A DNA stretch of 64,000 nt. Source: Acidobacteriota bacterium. GTDB lineage: Bacteria > Acidobacteriota > Blastocatellia > RBC074. The notes under the pieces are model-generated. The model had not been told where the DNA came from. It saw nothing but the letters and a program-made list of their open reading frames with translations, and did not search any database. Location: assembly GCA_016196035.1 (NCBI GenBank), contig JACPYM010000022.1, forward strand, positions 1 to 64,000, given 5' to 3'. Below are positions 37,296-46,900 of this stretch, piece by piece (the first letter of the stretch is position 1; every line of letters starts with the position of its first letter). The position numbers were made by a program, and so were the translations under genes.

Positions 37296-37325
37296 TTGCC
37301 CCAGTCGGTATGCCGAAGCTATGCT
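37296..37325 (+). promoter_or_regulatory. Candidate promoter of the TlpA-like gene
   Basis: TTGCCC (37296-37301) and TATGCT (37320-37325) are 18 bases apart, about 78 bases before the ATG at 37403. Pattern match only. Confidence 0.35.
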
Positions 37326-37402
37326 AAGCTTCGTTCAAACACTACGATTCAAGTCAGGGCCTGGCGACAGTCGCTAAGCCGCTTTACCGAAGGAAGCAAT
37401 TC

Positions 37403-38071
37403 ATGAGCAATTCCGCCAATTCATCGAACAACTCATCCACGTGGAGCCTGACCAAGATTGGGCTGATGGGATCGGCCATTCTGCTGGCGACGGCTGTCGC
37501 ATCAGCTTTTTACAAATCCAAAGATAGTGTGGTCGGCGAGGCGCCCGTGGCGAGCAATGGGACAATGTCGAACGCGGCGGGCGGGAATCGTTCGATGCCA
37601 GCCAGCCCGGCGAATCCGGTCACGTTGCCCGCTACCGTCAGTGAGGCCTCGATCAACCTACTCGACGGCGGCGCCAAAAAATTCTCCGATTACAAAGGCA
37701 AAGTGCTGGTGGTGGATTTGTGGGCGACCTGGTGCGGCCCCTGCCGGCAGGAAATTCCACACCTCATTGAATTGGCGAATAAGTATAAAGGCGAAGGCGT
37801 CGAAGTGATTGGCCTCACCAACGAAGACCCGACTGCCGATGTCGAGAAGGTTCGCGAGTTTTCCAAACAATTCAAAATCAATTATCCGATTGGCTGGGCC
37901 GATCAGGAACTGGCCATGAGCATTATGCGCTTGGGCGGACGCCCCGGCATTCCGCAAACGCTCATCATTGGACGCGATGGCCGGGTGCGCAATCATTTCG
38001 TCGGGTTTGCCGCGCAAATCAGCGTGCCTCAAATGACGGCGGCACTGGAAGAAGCGATGAAAGCCGGCTAA
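37403..38071 (+). CDS. TlpA-family membrane-anchored thioredoxin
   Basis: The 222-residue protein has a membrane anchor at about 19-37, a low-complexity Ser/Ala/Pro linker and a thioredoxin domain from about 75. The redox motif is WCGPC (C111/C114) in '[17 protein letters not shown]', and the cis-proline is in GIPQT (P184). The layout fits an extracytoplasmic thiol-disulfide reductase (TlpA/ResA type) involved in cytochrome c or disulfide handling. The start has AAGGAAG upstream. A strong terminator follows, so it is monocistronic. Confidence 0.92.
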   Translation: MSNSANSSNNSSTWSLTKIGLMGSAILLATAVASAFYKSKDSVVGEAPVASNGTMSNAAGGNRSMPASPANPVTLPATVSEASINLLDGGAKKFSDYKGKVLVVDLWATWCGPCRQEIPHLIELANKYKGEGVEVIGLTNEDPTADVEKVREFSKQFKINYPIGWADQELAMSIMRLGGRPGIPQTLIIGRDGRVRNHFVGFAAQISVPQMTAALEEAMKAG

Positions 38072-38102
38072 ATGTCGCCAGCAACTATTTTGAAGCAGCC
38101 GC

Positions 38103-38150
38103 CAGCAAGAGCGCGCGGGAAGCCAGTTTCCCGCGCGCTCTTGCTGTTTT
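38103..38150. terminator. Terminator between convergent genes
   Basis: A perfect 19-bp stem (38103-38121/38128-38146) with a 6-base loop is followed by TTTT on the plus strand. It separates the TlpA-like gene from the convergent Nudix gene, whose stop abuts it. Confidence 0.85.
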
Positions 38151-38689
38151 CAGCTCTGCCGCAGCGCGTAAGCCAAAATGGCAATCACACTCAGGGCATC
38201 GGTGATTCCCCCTGCCCTGACCATCCGCAACGCTTCGGTAAACGGCACGCGGCGCACCTGCAATTTTTCTGTCCCCTCCGGCTGCGCTTCCCCTTGGGTC
38301 AAACCGGTCGCCAGATAATACAGCGCCGCTTCATCACTGACGGAGTTCGATAAATGCGCCTGTCCGAGCAGTTCCCAATGCGCCGCCGTCAAGCCGGTTT
38401 CCTCCAGCAATTCACGCCGCGCCGCCGCTAACGGTTCTTCCTCCATCGGACAACCGCCTTCGGGAATTTCCCATGAGTACTCATTGAGCGTGTATCGGTA
38501 TTGCCCCACCAGCCACGTATAACCGTCCGCATCTAACGGCAGCACACCAATCGCTTTGTTTTTGAAATGCACCACCCCGTAAATTCCCGGCTGCCCATCG
38601 GGCCGCGTGACTTCGTCGTGCCGCACGGCAATCCAGGGGTTGTCGTAAACGAGCTGGCGTGTTTGTGTCTGCCAGGGATTCTCTTCCAA
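38150..38689 (-). CDS. Nudix hydrolase (ADP-ribose pyrophosphatase-like)
   Basis: The Nudix box is complete: 'GGCPMEEEPLAAARRELLEETGL' fits G-x5-E-x7-RE-x2-EE-x-G. The upstream 'PDGQPGIYGVVHFKNKAIGVLPLD' and 'QYRYTLNEYSWEIPEGG' are typical of NUDT5/ADP-ribose pyrophosphatase relatives that remove damaged or signalling nucleotides. The open frame runs on to 39079, but that part is antisense to the Smr gene. The likely start is TTG at 38689 (179 residues), just before 'EENPWQTQTRQLVYDNPWI', where family members begin. No good ribosome-binding site supports it, so the start is uncertain. Confidence 0.85.
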   Translation of the reverse strand: MEENPWQTQTRQLVYDNPWIAVRHDEVTRPDGQPGIYGVVHFKNKAIGVLPLDADGYTWLVGQYRYTLNEYSWEIPEGGCPMEEEPLAAARRELLEETGLTAAHWELLGQAHLSNSVSDEAALYYLATGLTQGEAQPEGTEKLQVRRVPFTEALRMVRAGGITDALSVIAILAYALRQS

Positions 38690-38780
38690 TTTTGATGGCT
38701 CGCTTTCTGTGCAAATGATTCGGTGTTGCTGGCGTTGCCGCTGGCGCAGTCTAGCCGATAAGATCACTAGCGGGAAAAGC

Positions 38781-39200
38781 ATGCGTATGAATTTGCAATG
38801 GCTAAAACGGCTGCTTGACTGGCGCGGCGGGCGCACCGCCGCCCCTGACGCCAGCGAAGTTGACGCGGCTAACGAACCGGCTGATCCGTATGCGGAACCT
38901 GTCGAACTCGAAATCACCGCTGTCTTCGACCTGCATACCATTCCACCCAAACAAGTCAAAGCCGTCGTGACAGAGTATTTGTTCCAAGCCCACGCGCGCG
39001 GTTTCATCAGCGTGCGCATCATCCACGGCAAAGGCCGCGGCGTGCAGCGTGAACTGGTGCGCGCGCTCTTACAGCGCACGCCGTTTGTGCGTTGCTATGA
39101 CGATGCGCCGCCCACGGCGGGCGGCTGGGGAGCGACCAGCGCCGAATTGCTGCCTGCACCGGACGAATCCACCGACGGCAGTGGCGTGCGCCACTTGTGA
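38781..39200 (+). CDS. Smr-domain protein
   Basis: From ATG at 38781 the product has 139 residues; a second ATG at 38787 is also possible. A charged N-terminal stretch precedes an Smr (MutS2 C-terminal) domain at about 45-135, with 'VFDLHTIPPKQV' for the LDLHG motif (the Gly is replaced by Thr) and 'VRIIHGKGRGVQREL' for the HGKGTG motif. Stand-alone Smr proteins are nucleases or DNA/RNA-binding proteins. It is divergent from the Nudix gene with about 90 bases between the starts. Confidence 0.88.
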   Translation: MRMNLQWLKRLLDWRGGRTAAPDASEVDAANEPADPYAEPVELEITAVFDLHTIPPKQVKAVVTEYLFQAHARGFISVRIIHGKGRGVQRELVRALLQRTPFVRCYDDAPPTAGGWGATSAELLPAPDESTDGSGVRHL

Positions 39201-39317
39201 GAGTCTGCGCGCGCAGTTAAGATTCGGGCGCTTTACCGACAGGCCGTTGCGTTTCGCTCCGACATAGACTGGGGCACGGCGCGCCAATGACTAACCCAAA
39301 CCAAAGGATCGAGATTC

Positions 39318-40388
39318 GTGAATCGTTTCCGTCAGCTTATGCAAATGGCGACTTACGCCTGCCTCTTGGGCCTCTGTCTCGCCCCGCTGCTGGCTTGCAA
39401 AGAAGCCGCCCCAGCGCCGAACAACGCCGCGCTGGATTCCCTGCTGGCCGACGCCAGTTACGTCACCATCGCGCCCGGTAGTTTTTTGATGGGTTCGCCC
39501 GAAACCGAAAAAACCACTGACGACCTGGAACTGCGCGAACGCCCGCAACACCGCGTGACCCTCAGCAAAGGTTTCGAACTCGGCAAATACGAAGTCACGC
39601 AAGCCCAATGGGAAGCCGTGATGGGCACGAACCCCAGCCAGTTCAAAGGCGCCACGCTGCCCGTCGAAAACGTTTCCTGGAACGACGTGCAACTCTTTCT
39701 CGAACGTCTGGCGCCGCTCGATGATAAACACAGTTACGCGCTGCCCAGCGAGGCGCAGTGGGAATACGCCTGCCGCGCTGGCAGCAGCGGCGATTTCACC
39801 GGTCAGGATTTCGAAGAAGAAGAGTTTGAGGCGGAAAACGAAGCCCATGAAAAAGCTGGCGGCAAACCCGCAGAGCCGACTCGCGAAAAGAAGGAAGAAC
39901 GCGAGCGCGAAGAACGTGAACGTGAAAAAGAAAAACGCGCGATCAAGCCGAAAGTAAAATTCCCTGCGCCGCAACGCCAGAATCCGAACGACACCATTCT
40001 GCAATCGCCCAAGTCTCCGGCTGAACTGGCGCGCGAAAAATACTTTGAAACGCCCGCCTATTATGAGCCGTTGCTCAAGCTCGGCTGGTTCGTCGTCAAC
40101 GCGCAACGGCGCACGCATCCCGGCGGCGAAAAGCAGTCCAACGCCTGGGGTCTTTACGATATGCACGGCAATGTGTGGGAGTGGTGCGCCGATTGGTATG
40201 ACGTAAATTATTACCGCACCGGCACGGCCACCGATCCGCCGGGTGCGCCCAAAGGCGAATACCGGGTCAACCGGGGGGGCAGTTGGCAAATCCCGGCGCG
40301 CATGTGCCGCGCGACGATCCGCGGCTTTGATTTGCCCACCTTACGCACGGCGGTGATTGGCTTCCGGCTCTTGCGCCGGACGAAATGA
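39318..40388 (+). CDS. FGE/SUMF1-like lipoprotein with a charged insertion
   Basis: The GTG start at 39318 gives 356 residues. A lipobox LLAC sets lipidated C27. The FGE-sulfatase fold is clear at both ends: 'FLMGSPETEK', 'EVTQAQWEAVMG', 'PVENVSWNDVQLFL', 'LPSEAQWEYACRAG', then 'NAWGLYDMHGNVWEWCADWY', 'RVNRGGSW' and 'IGFRLLRR'. In between, residues about 165-225 form a Lys/Glu-rich insert (runs such as EEREREEREREKEKR) unlike the family. True FGE enzymes have Cys just after RGGSW and again five residues later; here only the second position (RMCRAT) keeps a Cys. It is therefore probably a non-FGE member (binding or other modification). Confidence 0.88.
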   Translation: MNRFRQLMQMATYACLLGLCLAPLLACKEAAPAPNNAALDSLLADASYVTIAPGSFLMGSPETEKTTDDLELRERPQHRVTLSKGFELGKYEVTQAQWEAVMGTNPSQFKGATLPVENVSWNDVQLFLERLAPLDDKHSYALPSEAQWEYACRAGSSGDFTGQDFEEEEFEAENEAHEKAGGKPAEPTREKKEEREREEREREKEKRAIKPKVKFPAPQRQNPNDTILQSPKSPAELAREKYFETPAYYEPLLKLGWFVVNAQRRTHPGGEKQSNAWGLYDMHGNVWEWCADWYDVNYYRTGTATDPPGAPKGEYRVNRGGSWQIPARMCRATIRGFDLPTLRTAVIGFRLLRRTK

Positions 40389-40422
40389 CGCTCTTCATCT
40401 TTTTTCAATAGGATTCCTATTT

Positions 40423-41988
40423 ATGCTGAACTTACCAACCTTCAAAAACGAGACGTACCGCGATTTTTCTGACGAACAGAACGCCCAGGCCATGCTCAAC
40501 GGGCTGGCCCTGGTCGAAGCGCAACTGGGCCGCAGCTACCCGCTCGTCATCGGCGGTCACCACATTGAAACCGGCGACCTGCTCGCGTCGGTCAATCCGT
40601 CGCAATTCGAGCAAGTCGTTGGCCGCGTCCATCACGCTACGCAAGCGCACGCCGATCAGGCCATCGCCGCCGCTTGGGCTGCGTTCAAAAGCTGGCAACA
40701 CGTCAGCGCCGAACACCGCGCGAACTTCCTGTTTCAAGCGGCAGCCAAGCTGCGCCAGCGCAAAGATGAATTCAACGCGTGGATGGTGCTGGAAGCCGGC
40801 AAATCATGGCTCGAAGCCGAAGCCGACACAGGCGAAGCAATAGACTTCCTCGATTTCTACGCGCGCCAAGCGTTGAAATACGATGCGCCGCAACCGTTGA
40901 CGCCTTCGCCACTGCCGCACGAAGTCAACGAGGTGAAATACCTGCCGCTCGGCGTCGGCATCATCATTCCACCGTGGAATTTCCCGCTGGCGATCATGGC
41001 CGGGATGACCGGCGCGGCCATCGTCACAGGCAACACAGTCGTGCTCAAGCCTTCGGATGACACGCCGATCATCGCGGCCAAGTTTGTCGAGTTGCTGGAA
41101 TCCATTGGCCTGCCGCCCGGCGTCGTCAACTTCCTCCCCGCCGATGGCCCGACCGTGGGCGAGTATCTGGTCAAGCATCCGCAAACGCGCTTTATCTCCT
41201 TCACCGGTTCGATGGCGGTCGGCTTGCGCATCAATGAACTCGCCGCCCAAACACAACCCGGCCAGCGCTGGATCAAGCGCGTCGTCGCCGAGATGGGCGG
41301 CAAAGACACCATCGTCGTGGATGAAACCGCCAATCTGGATGAAGCCGCGCAAGGTATCGTCGCTGCGGCTTTCGGTTTTTCCGGTCAGAAATGTTCGGCC
41401 TGTTCGCGCGCCGTGATCGTGGATTCGGTTTACGATCAAGTCGTCAACAAAGTCGCCGCGCTCGCCAGCCAACTCAAAGTCGGCCCGGTCAAAGACGTCG
41501 GCAATTACACCGGCCCCGTGTCGAGCAAGAAGGCGTTTGAGAAAGTGTCCGGCTACATCGAAGTCGGCAAGAACGAGGGCCGCCTGCTCGCGGGTGGCGG
41601 GCAACACGAACGCGCAGGCGAAGGCTACTTCATCCCGCCGACCGTCTTTGGCGAAGTTGATCCGCAGGCGCGCCTCTCACAGGAAGAAATCTTTGGCCCC
41701 GTGCTGGCCTGCCTCAAAGCGGGCGACTGGCAGGAGGGAATAAACATCGCGAATAACACGATCTATGGCTTGACGGGCGCGTTCTATTCGTCGAACCGCG
41801 CACGCATCGAACAAGCCAAGCGCGACTTCCACGTCGGCAACCTGTACATCAACCGTAAATGCACGGGCGCGCTGGTGGATGTGCATCCGTTTGGCGGCTT
41901 CAATCTATCGGGCACGGATAGCAAGGCGGGCGGGCGCGATTACCTAGGCTTGTTTTTGCAGGCGAAGTCGGTGGCCGAGAAACTGTAA
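40423..41988 (+). CDS. pruA: L-glutamate gamma-semialdehyde dehydrogenase (delta-1-pyrroline-5-carboxylate dehydrogenase)
   Basis: From ATG at 40423, with AGGA 9 bases upstream, the product has 521 residues, the usual length for the stand-alone RocA/PruA type. Aldehyde dehydrogenase motifs: 'IPPWNFPLAIMAGM' and 'GNTVVLKPSDDTP' (cofactor), catalytic E290 in 'EMGGKDTIVVDE' and nucleophile C324 in 'FGFSGQKCSACS'. 'CTGALVDVHPFGGFNLSGTDSKAGG' is the family-specific end that recognises glutamate semialdehyde. It oxidises glutamate semialdehyde to glutamate with NAD+ in proline and arginine catabolism. No proline dehydrogenase gene is nearby. Uma2 and thioredoxin genes follow in the same direction. 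Confidence 0.93.
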   Translation: MLNLPTFKNETYRDFSDEQNAQAMLNGLALVEAQLGRSYPLVIGGHHIETGDLLASVNPSQFEQVVGRVHHATQAHADQAIAAAWAAFKSWQHVSAEHRANFLFQAAAKLRQRKDEFNAWMVLEAGKSWLEAEADTGEAIDFLDFYARQALKYDAPQPLTPSPLPHEVNEVKYLPLGVGIIIPPWNFPLAIMAGMTGAAIVTGNTVVLKPSDDTPIIAAKFVELLESIGLPPGVVNFLPADGPTVGEYLVKHPQTRFISFTGSMAVGLRINELAAQTQPGQRWIKRVVAEMGGKDTIVVDETANLDEAAQGIVAAAFGFSGQKCSACSRAVIVDSVYDQVVNKVAALASQLKVGPVKDVGNYTGPVSSKKAFEKVSGYIEVGKNEGRLLAGGGQHERAGEGYFIPPTVFGEVDPQARLSQEEIFGPVLACLKAGDWQEGINIANNTIYGLTGAFYSSNRARIEQAKRDFHVGNLYINRKCTGALVDVHPFGGFNLSGTDSKAGGRDYLGLFLQAKSVAEKL

Positions 41989-42009
41989 GCTAAGCAAGTG
42001 AGATGAACG

Positions 42010-42720
42010 ATGTCTCTAGCATTTGCACCAACGGTTTACTCTATCGAAGAGTATCTGGACTTTGAACGCGCTGCCGAGGAGCGCCACGAGTACCTCGACG
42101 GCTACATCTACAAGATGGCGGGTGAGGGCGAAGAACACGCTGACATTTGCGCAAGTCTGAGTGGTTTACTTTATACGCAACTCCGCGGCACGCCTTGCCG
42201 TGGCCGCATCGCTAACACCAAAGTGCGCAGCGGGCCGTTGCCACTCTCGCCGCGCAGCAGCAAAGGTTTGTTCTCATACTCCGATGTTTTCGTGGTCTGC
42301 GATCCCATTCAATATCACGATGAATTTCGCGACATCGTGATCAACCCAGTCGTGATCTTCGAGGTGCTTTCGCCTTCGACCGAAGAGTTTGACCGGGACA
42401 TCAAATTCGAGCGTTACGACCGCTGGAATCCATCTTTGCAGGATTACCTGCTGGTCGCGCAGAACGCGCCGAAGATCGAGCATTACACGCGCCAGGCTGA
42501 CGGCAGTTGGCGCTATCGTGTTTATCGCGGGTTGGAAGCGGGTTGCGTCATCGAATCCATCAAGTGCAGTTTGAGCTTGGCCGATGTTTACGAGCGCGTA
42601 ACATTTCCACCGCCACCCACGCCCAAGTTACAAGTCGTACCAAAAAAACAGCCGCGCACCAGGAAGCAAAAACCAGCGGCAAAAACCAGCAGGAGCCAGA
42701 AAAGGAGCAAAAAGAAATGA
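42010..42720 (+). CDS. Uma2-family (DUF820) PD-(D/E)XK nuclease
   Basis: The 236-residue protein begins with the family's 'YSIEEYLDFERAAEERHEYLDGYIY' and contains the nuclease core: D in 'YSDVFVVCD', E in 'VVIFEVLSPSTEEFDRDIKFERY' and the Lys of that helix. It ends in a Lys/Arg-rich tail of about 25 residues (KKQPRTRKQKPAAKTSRSQ). Uma2 proteins are abundant in cyanobacteria and some other phyla, but their biological role is unknown. The tail encodes an AGGAG site for the next gene, whose ATG overlaps this stop (ATGA), so the two are coupled. Confidence 0.85.
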   Translation: MSLAFAPTVYSIEEYLDFERAAEERHEYLDGYIYKMAGEGEEHADICASLSGLLYTQLRGTPCRGRIANTKVRSGPLPLSPRSSKGLFSYSDVFVVCDPIQYHDEFRDIVINPVVIFEVLSPSTEEFDRDIKFERYDRWNPSLQDYLLVAQNAPKIEHYTRQADGSWRYRVYRGLEAGCVIESIKCSLSLADVYERVTFPPPPTPKLQVVPKKQPRTRKQKPAAKTSRSQKRSKKK

Positions 42721-43895
42721 AAGCAATTTCCACCGTGTTTTTGATGGCCATACTTTGGCTGATGACAGGCACAGCTCACGCGACGACGACGCTGACCATC
42801 GGCCAACCTGCGCCTGACTTCACGCTCAAAGACCTGATCGGCGCCAAGCACGTGCTCAAAGACCAGCGCGGCAAGATCACGGTCATCGCCTTTCTCAGCG
42901 TACAATGCCCAATTTCCAACGCCTATAACGACCGTATCCGCGCGTTGGCGGCTGATTATGCGCAACAGAACGTGAGCTTCCTGGCGATCAACTCCAGCGC
43001 GAATGAGGACGTCGCCGAGATCAAGGCGCACGCTGAAAAGCAGGGCTTCCAGTTCCCTATCTTAAAAGACAAAGGCAACAAAATTGCTGATGCTTATGGC
43101 GCGGAACGCACGCCCGAAATCTTTGTCGTGGATGCGCAAGGCATACTGCGGTATCACGGACGCATTGATAACCATCACCTGTTGGTTCACGTCAAAACGC
43201 ACGACCTGCGCAATGCGTTAAATGAATTGCTGGCGGGTAAGCCGGTCAGCGTCCCCGAAGCTAAGGCGCTTGGCTGCATTATCAAACGCGAGCAACAAGC
43301 CGTGCGATACGGTACCGGGAGCGGTAGCGACCGGGTCAGTCTGAGCCCCTCCAACAGTCTGGCATCCTTCGTTCCCGCATATGCCAATACATTCGCGCTA
43401 CAACGCCGCACCAGCCCGACGGCGAAAAAGCCCATGCCCAAAGCCAAAAGCGCCAGCACAGGCGCGGCTTCAAACATCGCCCTGCTCAAACCCGCGGCGT
43501 TCCCCAAGCTGCGCGACTCGTACAAAGGCAAAGTCATCGTGCTGAATTTCTGGGCGACGTGGTGCGCGCCCTGTGTGGCCGAGATGCCCGAATTCATCAA
43601 GCTGGATGCGGACTATCGCGGCAAAGGCGTGCAAGTCCTCGCCATCAGCGCCGACGATACGACCGACCTGAAAACACTGGTGACGCGCTTCGTCAAAGAG
43701 AAAGGCATGACCTTTCCCGTCTATGTGCAAGACACCGACGATCCGCAACAGATGATTGACCTGATCAACAAAGACTGGCCCGGCGTCTTGCCCGCGACGT
43801 TCATTTACGACAAACAGGGCAAGCTGATTCTGTCGCGCTTCGGCATCATTGATCGCGACCTACTCGTCAACACGGTTGAACAAGCTTTGAAGTAA
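42717..43895 (+). CDS. Exported double-thioredoxin protein (peroxiredoxin-like plus TlpA-like)
   Basis: From the ATG in the ATGA overlap at 42717, preceded by AGGAG, the product has 392 residues. A signal peptide (about 1-22) leads to a redoxin domain at about 25-190 with 'FLSVQCPISNAYNDRI' (C64) and the 'ERTPEIFVVD' proline, ending in 'ALGCIIKRE' as single-domain relatives do. A linker of about 65 residues, partly encoded by repeat-like DNA (43310-43345, YGTGSGSDRV), joins a TlpA-like domain with WCAPC (C283/C286) and cis-Pro P359. The layout suggests fusion of two formerly separate exported thioredoxins. Expected periplasmic, in peroxide or disulfide handling. Confidence 0.85.
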   Translation: MKAISTVFLMAILWLMTGTAHATTTLTIGQPAPDFTLKDLIGAKHVLKDQRGKITVIAFLSVQCPISNAYNDRIRALAADYAQQNVSFLAINSSANEDVAEIKAHAEKQGFQFPILKDKGNKIADAYGAERTPEIFVVDAQGILRYHGRIDNHHLLVHVKTHDLRNALNELLAGKPVSVPEAKALGCIIKREQQAVRYGTGSGSDRVSLSPSNSLASFVPAYANTFALQRRTSPTAKKPMPKAKSASTGAASNIALLKPAAFPKLRDSYKGKVIVLNFWATWCAPCVAEMPEFIKLDADYRGKGVQVLAISADDTTDLKTLVTRFVKEKGMTFPVYVQDTDDPQQMIDLINKDWPGVLPATFIYDKQGKLILSRFGIIDRDLLVNTVEQALK

Positions 43896-43933
43896 GCCAG
43901 CACAACGCCACGCCGCCGCGCGTTTGTAAACGA

Positions 43934-43970
43934 AGAAGCCGTCCGGAGTTCTTTACTCCGGACGGCTTCT
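43934..43970. terminator. Bidirectional terminator
   Basis: A perfect 16-bp stem (43934-43949/43955-43970) with a 5-base loop is followed by T-rich sequence on the plus strand. It lies between the double-thioredoxin gene and the convergent giant gene at 43998. Confidence 0.8.
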
Positions 43971-43997
43971 TGTTTCAGCGGGCGGTGCCCAGGATGT

Positions 43998-46900
43998 TTA
44001 CAACTTGGGCGAAACAGGCGTGTCCCCGCTACGCCCTTGCCCAAGCTGGCGCAGGCTGCTGTCGCGGCTACAGGCGATATACCAATTGGCTTCGCCGCCG
44101 CGCCACACTGCGATGTCCGCCTTGCCATCACCGTCATAATCACCTGCGGCCGTTTGATCGCCCGCCATCCCCCAAAGCGTGACGCGGTAATCATTCGTCG
44201 CGCTTTGCCAGATATACCAAGTGCCATTGGTGCCGCGCCAGACCGCCAAGTCCGTTTTACCATCACCATCGTAGTCATTCGCCACTGGCACATCCGTGCC
44301 CAAGCCCCACTGCTTGACGAGGTATTGGCCGTCACTGCTGCGCTTCACCAACCACGTCCCGGTGCCACGGCGGAAGACGGCCACGTCCGACTTACCATCG
44401 CCGTCGTAATCGCCCGGCACCGGCACATCGTTGTATGGCGCGGCGCTCGCGCCCCAGGTCACCGCATCAACCATCCCATCCGAACTGCGCCCTGAATAGA
44501 GGATGTACCAGACGCCGGTTGAACCCCGCCAAACCGCGATGTCCGTCTTGCCGTCGCCATCGTAATCGCCCGGCACCGGCACGTCCGTCGCCAAACCCCA
44601 TTGCTTGATGAGGAAGCCGCCGTCGCTGCTGCGTTTGACATAGAACGTGGCGTCCGCCGGACGGAAAACCGCCAGATCGGTTTTGCCATCGCCGTCGTAA
44701 TCACCGAGCAACGTCACGTCGCCTGCGGTCCCCCAAGTCTGATTCACGGCCTGTTGCGTGGTGCTCTTGAGAATGCGCCAGACGCCCTCATTGGCGGACC
44801 AGAGCGTCGGATCGGCCTTGCCATCGCCGTCATAGTCCGCCTGCAACGCCAGCGCCGCCGCCGCGCTACCGATGTTCAGCGTGTAAGCGCGCTGGCCCGA
44901 GCAGTTGTTCGCATCCGTTGCTTTAATGGTGAAGTTGAACGCGCCCGCCGCCGCCGGATAGCCATACAGCAAGCCCGCCGCCGCGATAAACGTCAGCCCT
45001 GCGGGCAACGCGCCCGCCGTCATGGCGTAGCTGTAACTCCCGCTCGGCGTAGCCGCGACCGCTTGGCTGTAGAGCTGCCCCGGTTGACCGTTCGGCAGCG
45101 ACGCGGGCAAGGTGATCATCGGACACGTGCTGCCCACGATCGTGCCGCTATAAAGACGGCTGCCCGTGCACGCGCCAAAACTCGCCGCCGTGAGCGTGAA
45201 GTTGTACGCCCCCCCACCGCTGGAGATCGTCGGCATGCCGCTGATGACGCCGGTCGCCGCATTCAACGCCAAGCCTGCGGGCAACGCGCCCGCCGTCACA
45301 GCGAAGCTGTAGCCACCACCGGACGGCAACACGCTGACGGTTTGATCGTAAGCCGTGTTCAACACCGGCGGCGGCAACGCGGCCAGCGTGATGGAAGGAC
45401 AGCCCACCACCAGCGTGTAGCTTTGCGTCGCCGCGCAGCCATTGGCGGTTTGCGCTTTGAGCGTGAAGTTGTAACTGCCAGTCACACTCGGCAAGCCGCC
45501 CAGCACGCCCGTCACCGCGTTGAGCGTCAGGCCGCTCGGCAAGCTGCCGGTCAACAGTGCAAAGCTATAACTGTCCGCAGGCGACACGCCGATGGTTTGT
45601 GCATACGCCGTGCCCGCCGTGCCCGCTGGCAAAGTCGCCGTGGTGATGGTCAGCCCGGCACAGGCCATCACAACCGTGTAATCGCGCGCGCCGCTGCAAC
45701 TCCCCGCCGCCGCCGCCACGCGGAAGCTGAACGTGCCGCCTGTACTGGGCACGCCGCTGATGACGCCCGTCGCCGCATTGAGCGTCAACCCCGTTGGCAA
45801 GGCTCCGCTGCTCACGCTGTAGCTAGAACTCCCCGCCGGACTCGCGCTGACGGTTTGACTGTAGGCCGTGCCCACCACCCCACCCGGCAAACTCGCCGGA
45901 TTGATCGTGATAGTTGGACAACTGATAGACACCGCATAGGCCTGTGTCGCCAGACAACCGTTGGCGGACTGAGCCTTGACCGTGAAGTTGAAACTGCCCG
46001 CCGCTGAGGGTGTGCCGGTCAACGAGCCGTCGTTGCCCAAGCTCAATCCTGACGGCAGCGTGCCGCCCGCCAGTGCGTAGCTGTAAGTGCCGCTGGGTGT
46101 CACGGTCAGCGTTTGGTTGTAGGGCACACCTGCCACTCCGTTGGGCAGAGAAGAGAGCGTGAAGCTCGGGCAGTTGACGGCCACGGTATAAGCCCGCGTG
46201 CCTTGGCAACCATTGGTATTGAGCGCTTTGATGGTGAAATTAAACGTGCCTGCTTGTTGGAGCGTGCCAGTCAAAGCCCCCGTTTGCGCGTTGATCGTCA
46301 CCCCGGACGGCAAGCCGCCGCCCGCCAGACTGAAAGTGTAGCTGCCGCTCGGTGTCACGTTGATCGTTTGGTTGTAGGCTGCGCCGGGTTGCGCATTCGT
46401 CAACACATCGCTCAACGTAATGACCGGGCACCCGACCGTTAATTGGTAATCGCGGAAGCCACTGCATTGTCCGCCGAAGCTCGTGACGGTGAAGCGGAAG
46501 TTAAAGGTGCCGGTTTGTGTCGTCGTGCCCGTGAGCGCGCCTGCCGCCGACAAACTCAAACCTTGTGGCAAGGTGCCGCTGCTGATGGTGAAGCTGTACG
46601 AGCCGCCTGCCGGCTGCACCGAGAGGGTCTGGTTGTAAGCGACGCCGGGTTGCGGATTGGGCAGCGTCGCCGGACTAAGCGTGAGCGTCGGGCAAGTGAT
46701 CGTCAGCGAGTACGCTTGCGTGCCCGCACAGCCGTTGCTGCCGTCGGTGGCTTTGACCGTAAAGTTGAACGCACCGGTTGTCGTCAACGTGCCCGCCAAC
46801 AATCCATCCGCGGTCAGCGTCAGGCCCTGTGGCAGCGTCCCACTGAGCAGGCTGAACGTGAAACCCGTGGTGCTGGCGAACCTCGCCGGCCTGGCGGGCA

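Larger units (their letters stand above)
36526..37402. other. Gene-poor stretch of about 880 bases between divergent genes
   Basis: This is the longest gap between 10 and 64 kb and is more AT-rich than its surroundings. It contains a possible dockerin-like coding remnant (36923-37048, minus), promoter-like sequences for both flanking genes and a 10-bp hairpin at 37259-37285 (TGACGCGCAG / CTGCGCGTCA). The rest shows nothing recognisable and may be decayed coding sequence. Confidence 0.5.

Noticed and set aside
38690-39079. N-terminal extension of the Nudix ORF
   Set aside because: Antisense to the Smr gene and without similarity to Nudix proteins, whose N-terminus matches from about 38689.
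44601-46007. 468-codon plus-strand ORF opposite the Ig-like repeats
   Set aside because: Repetitive Arg/Gln/Ala composition mirrors the repeats on the other strand; no ribosome-binding site or domain.
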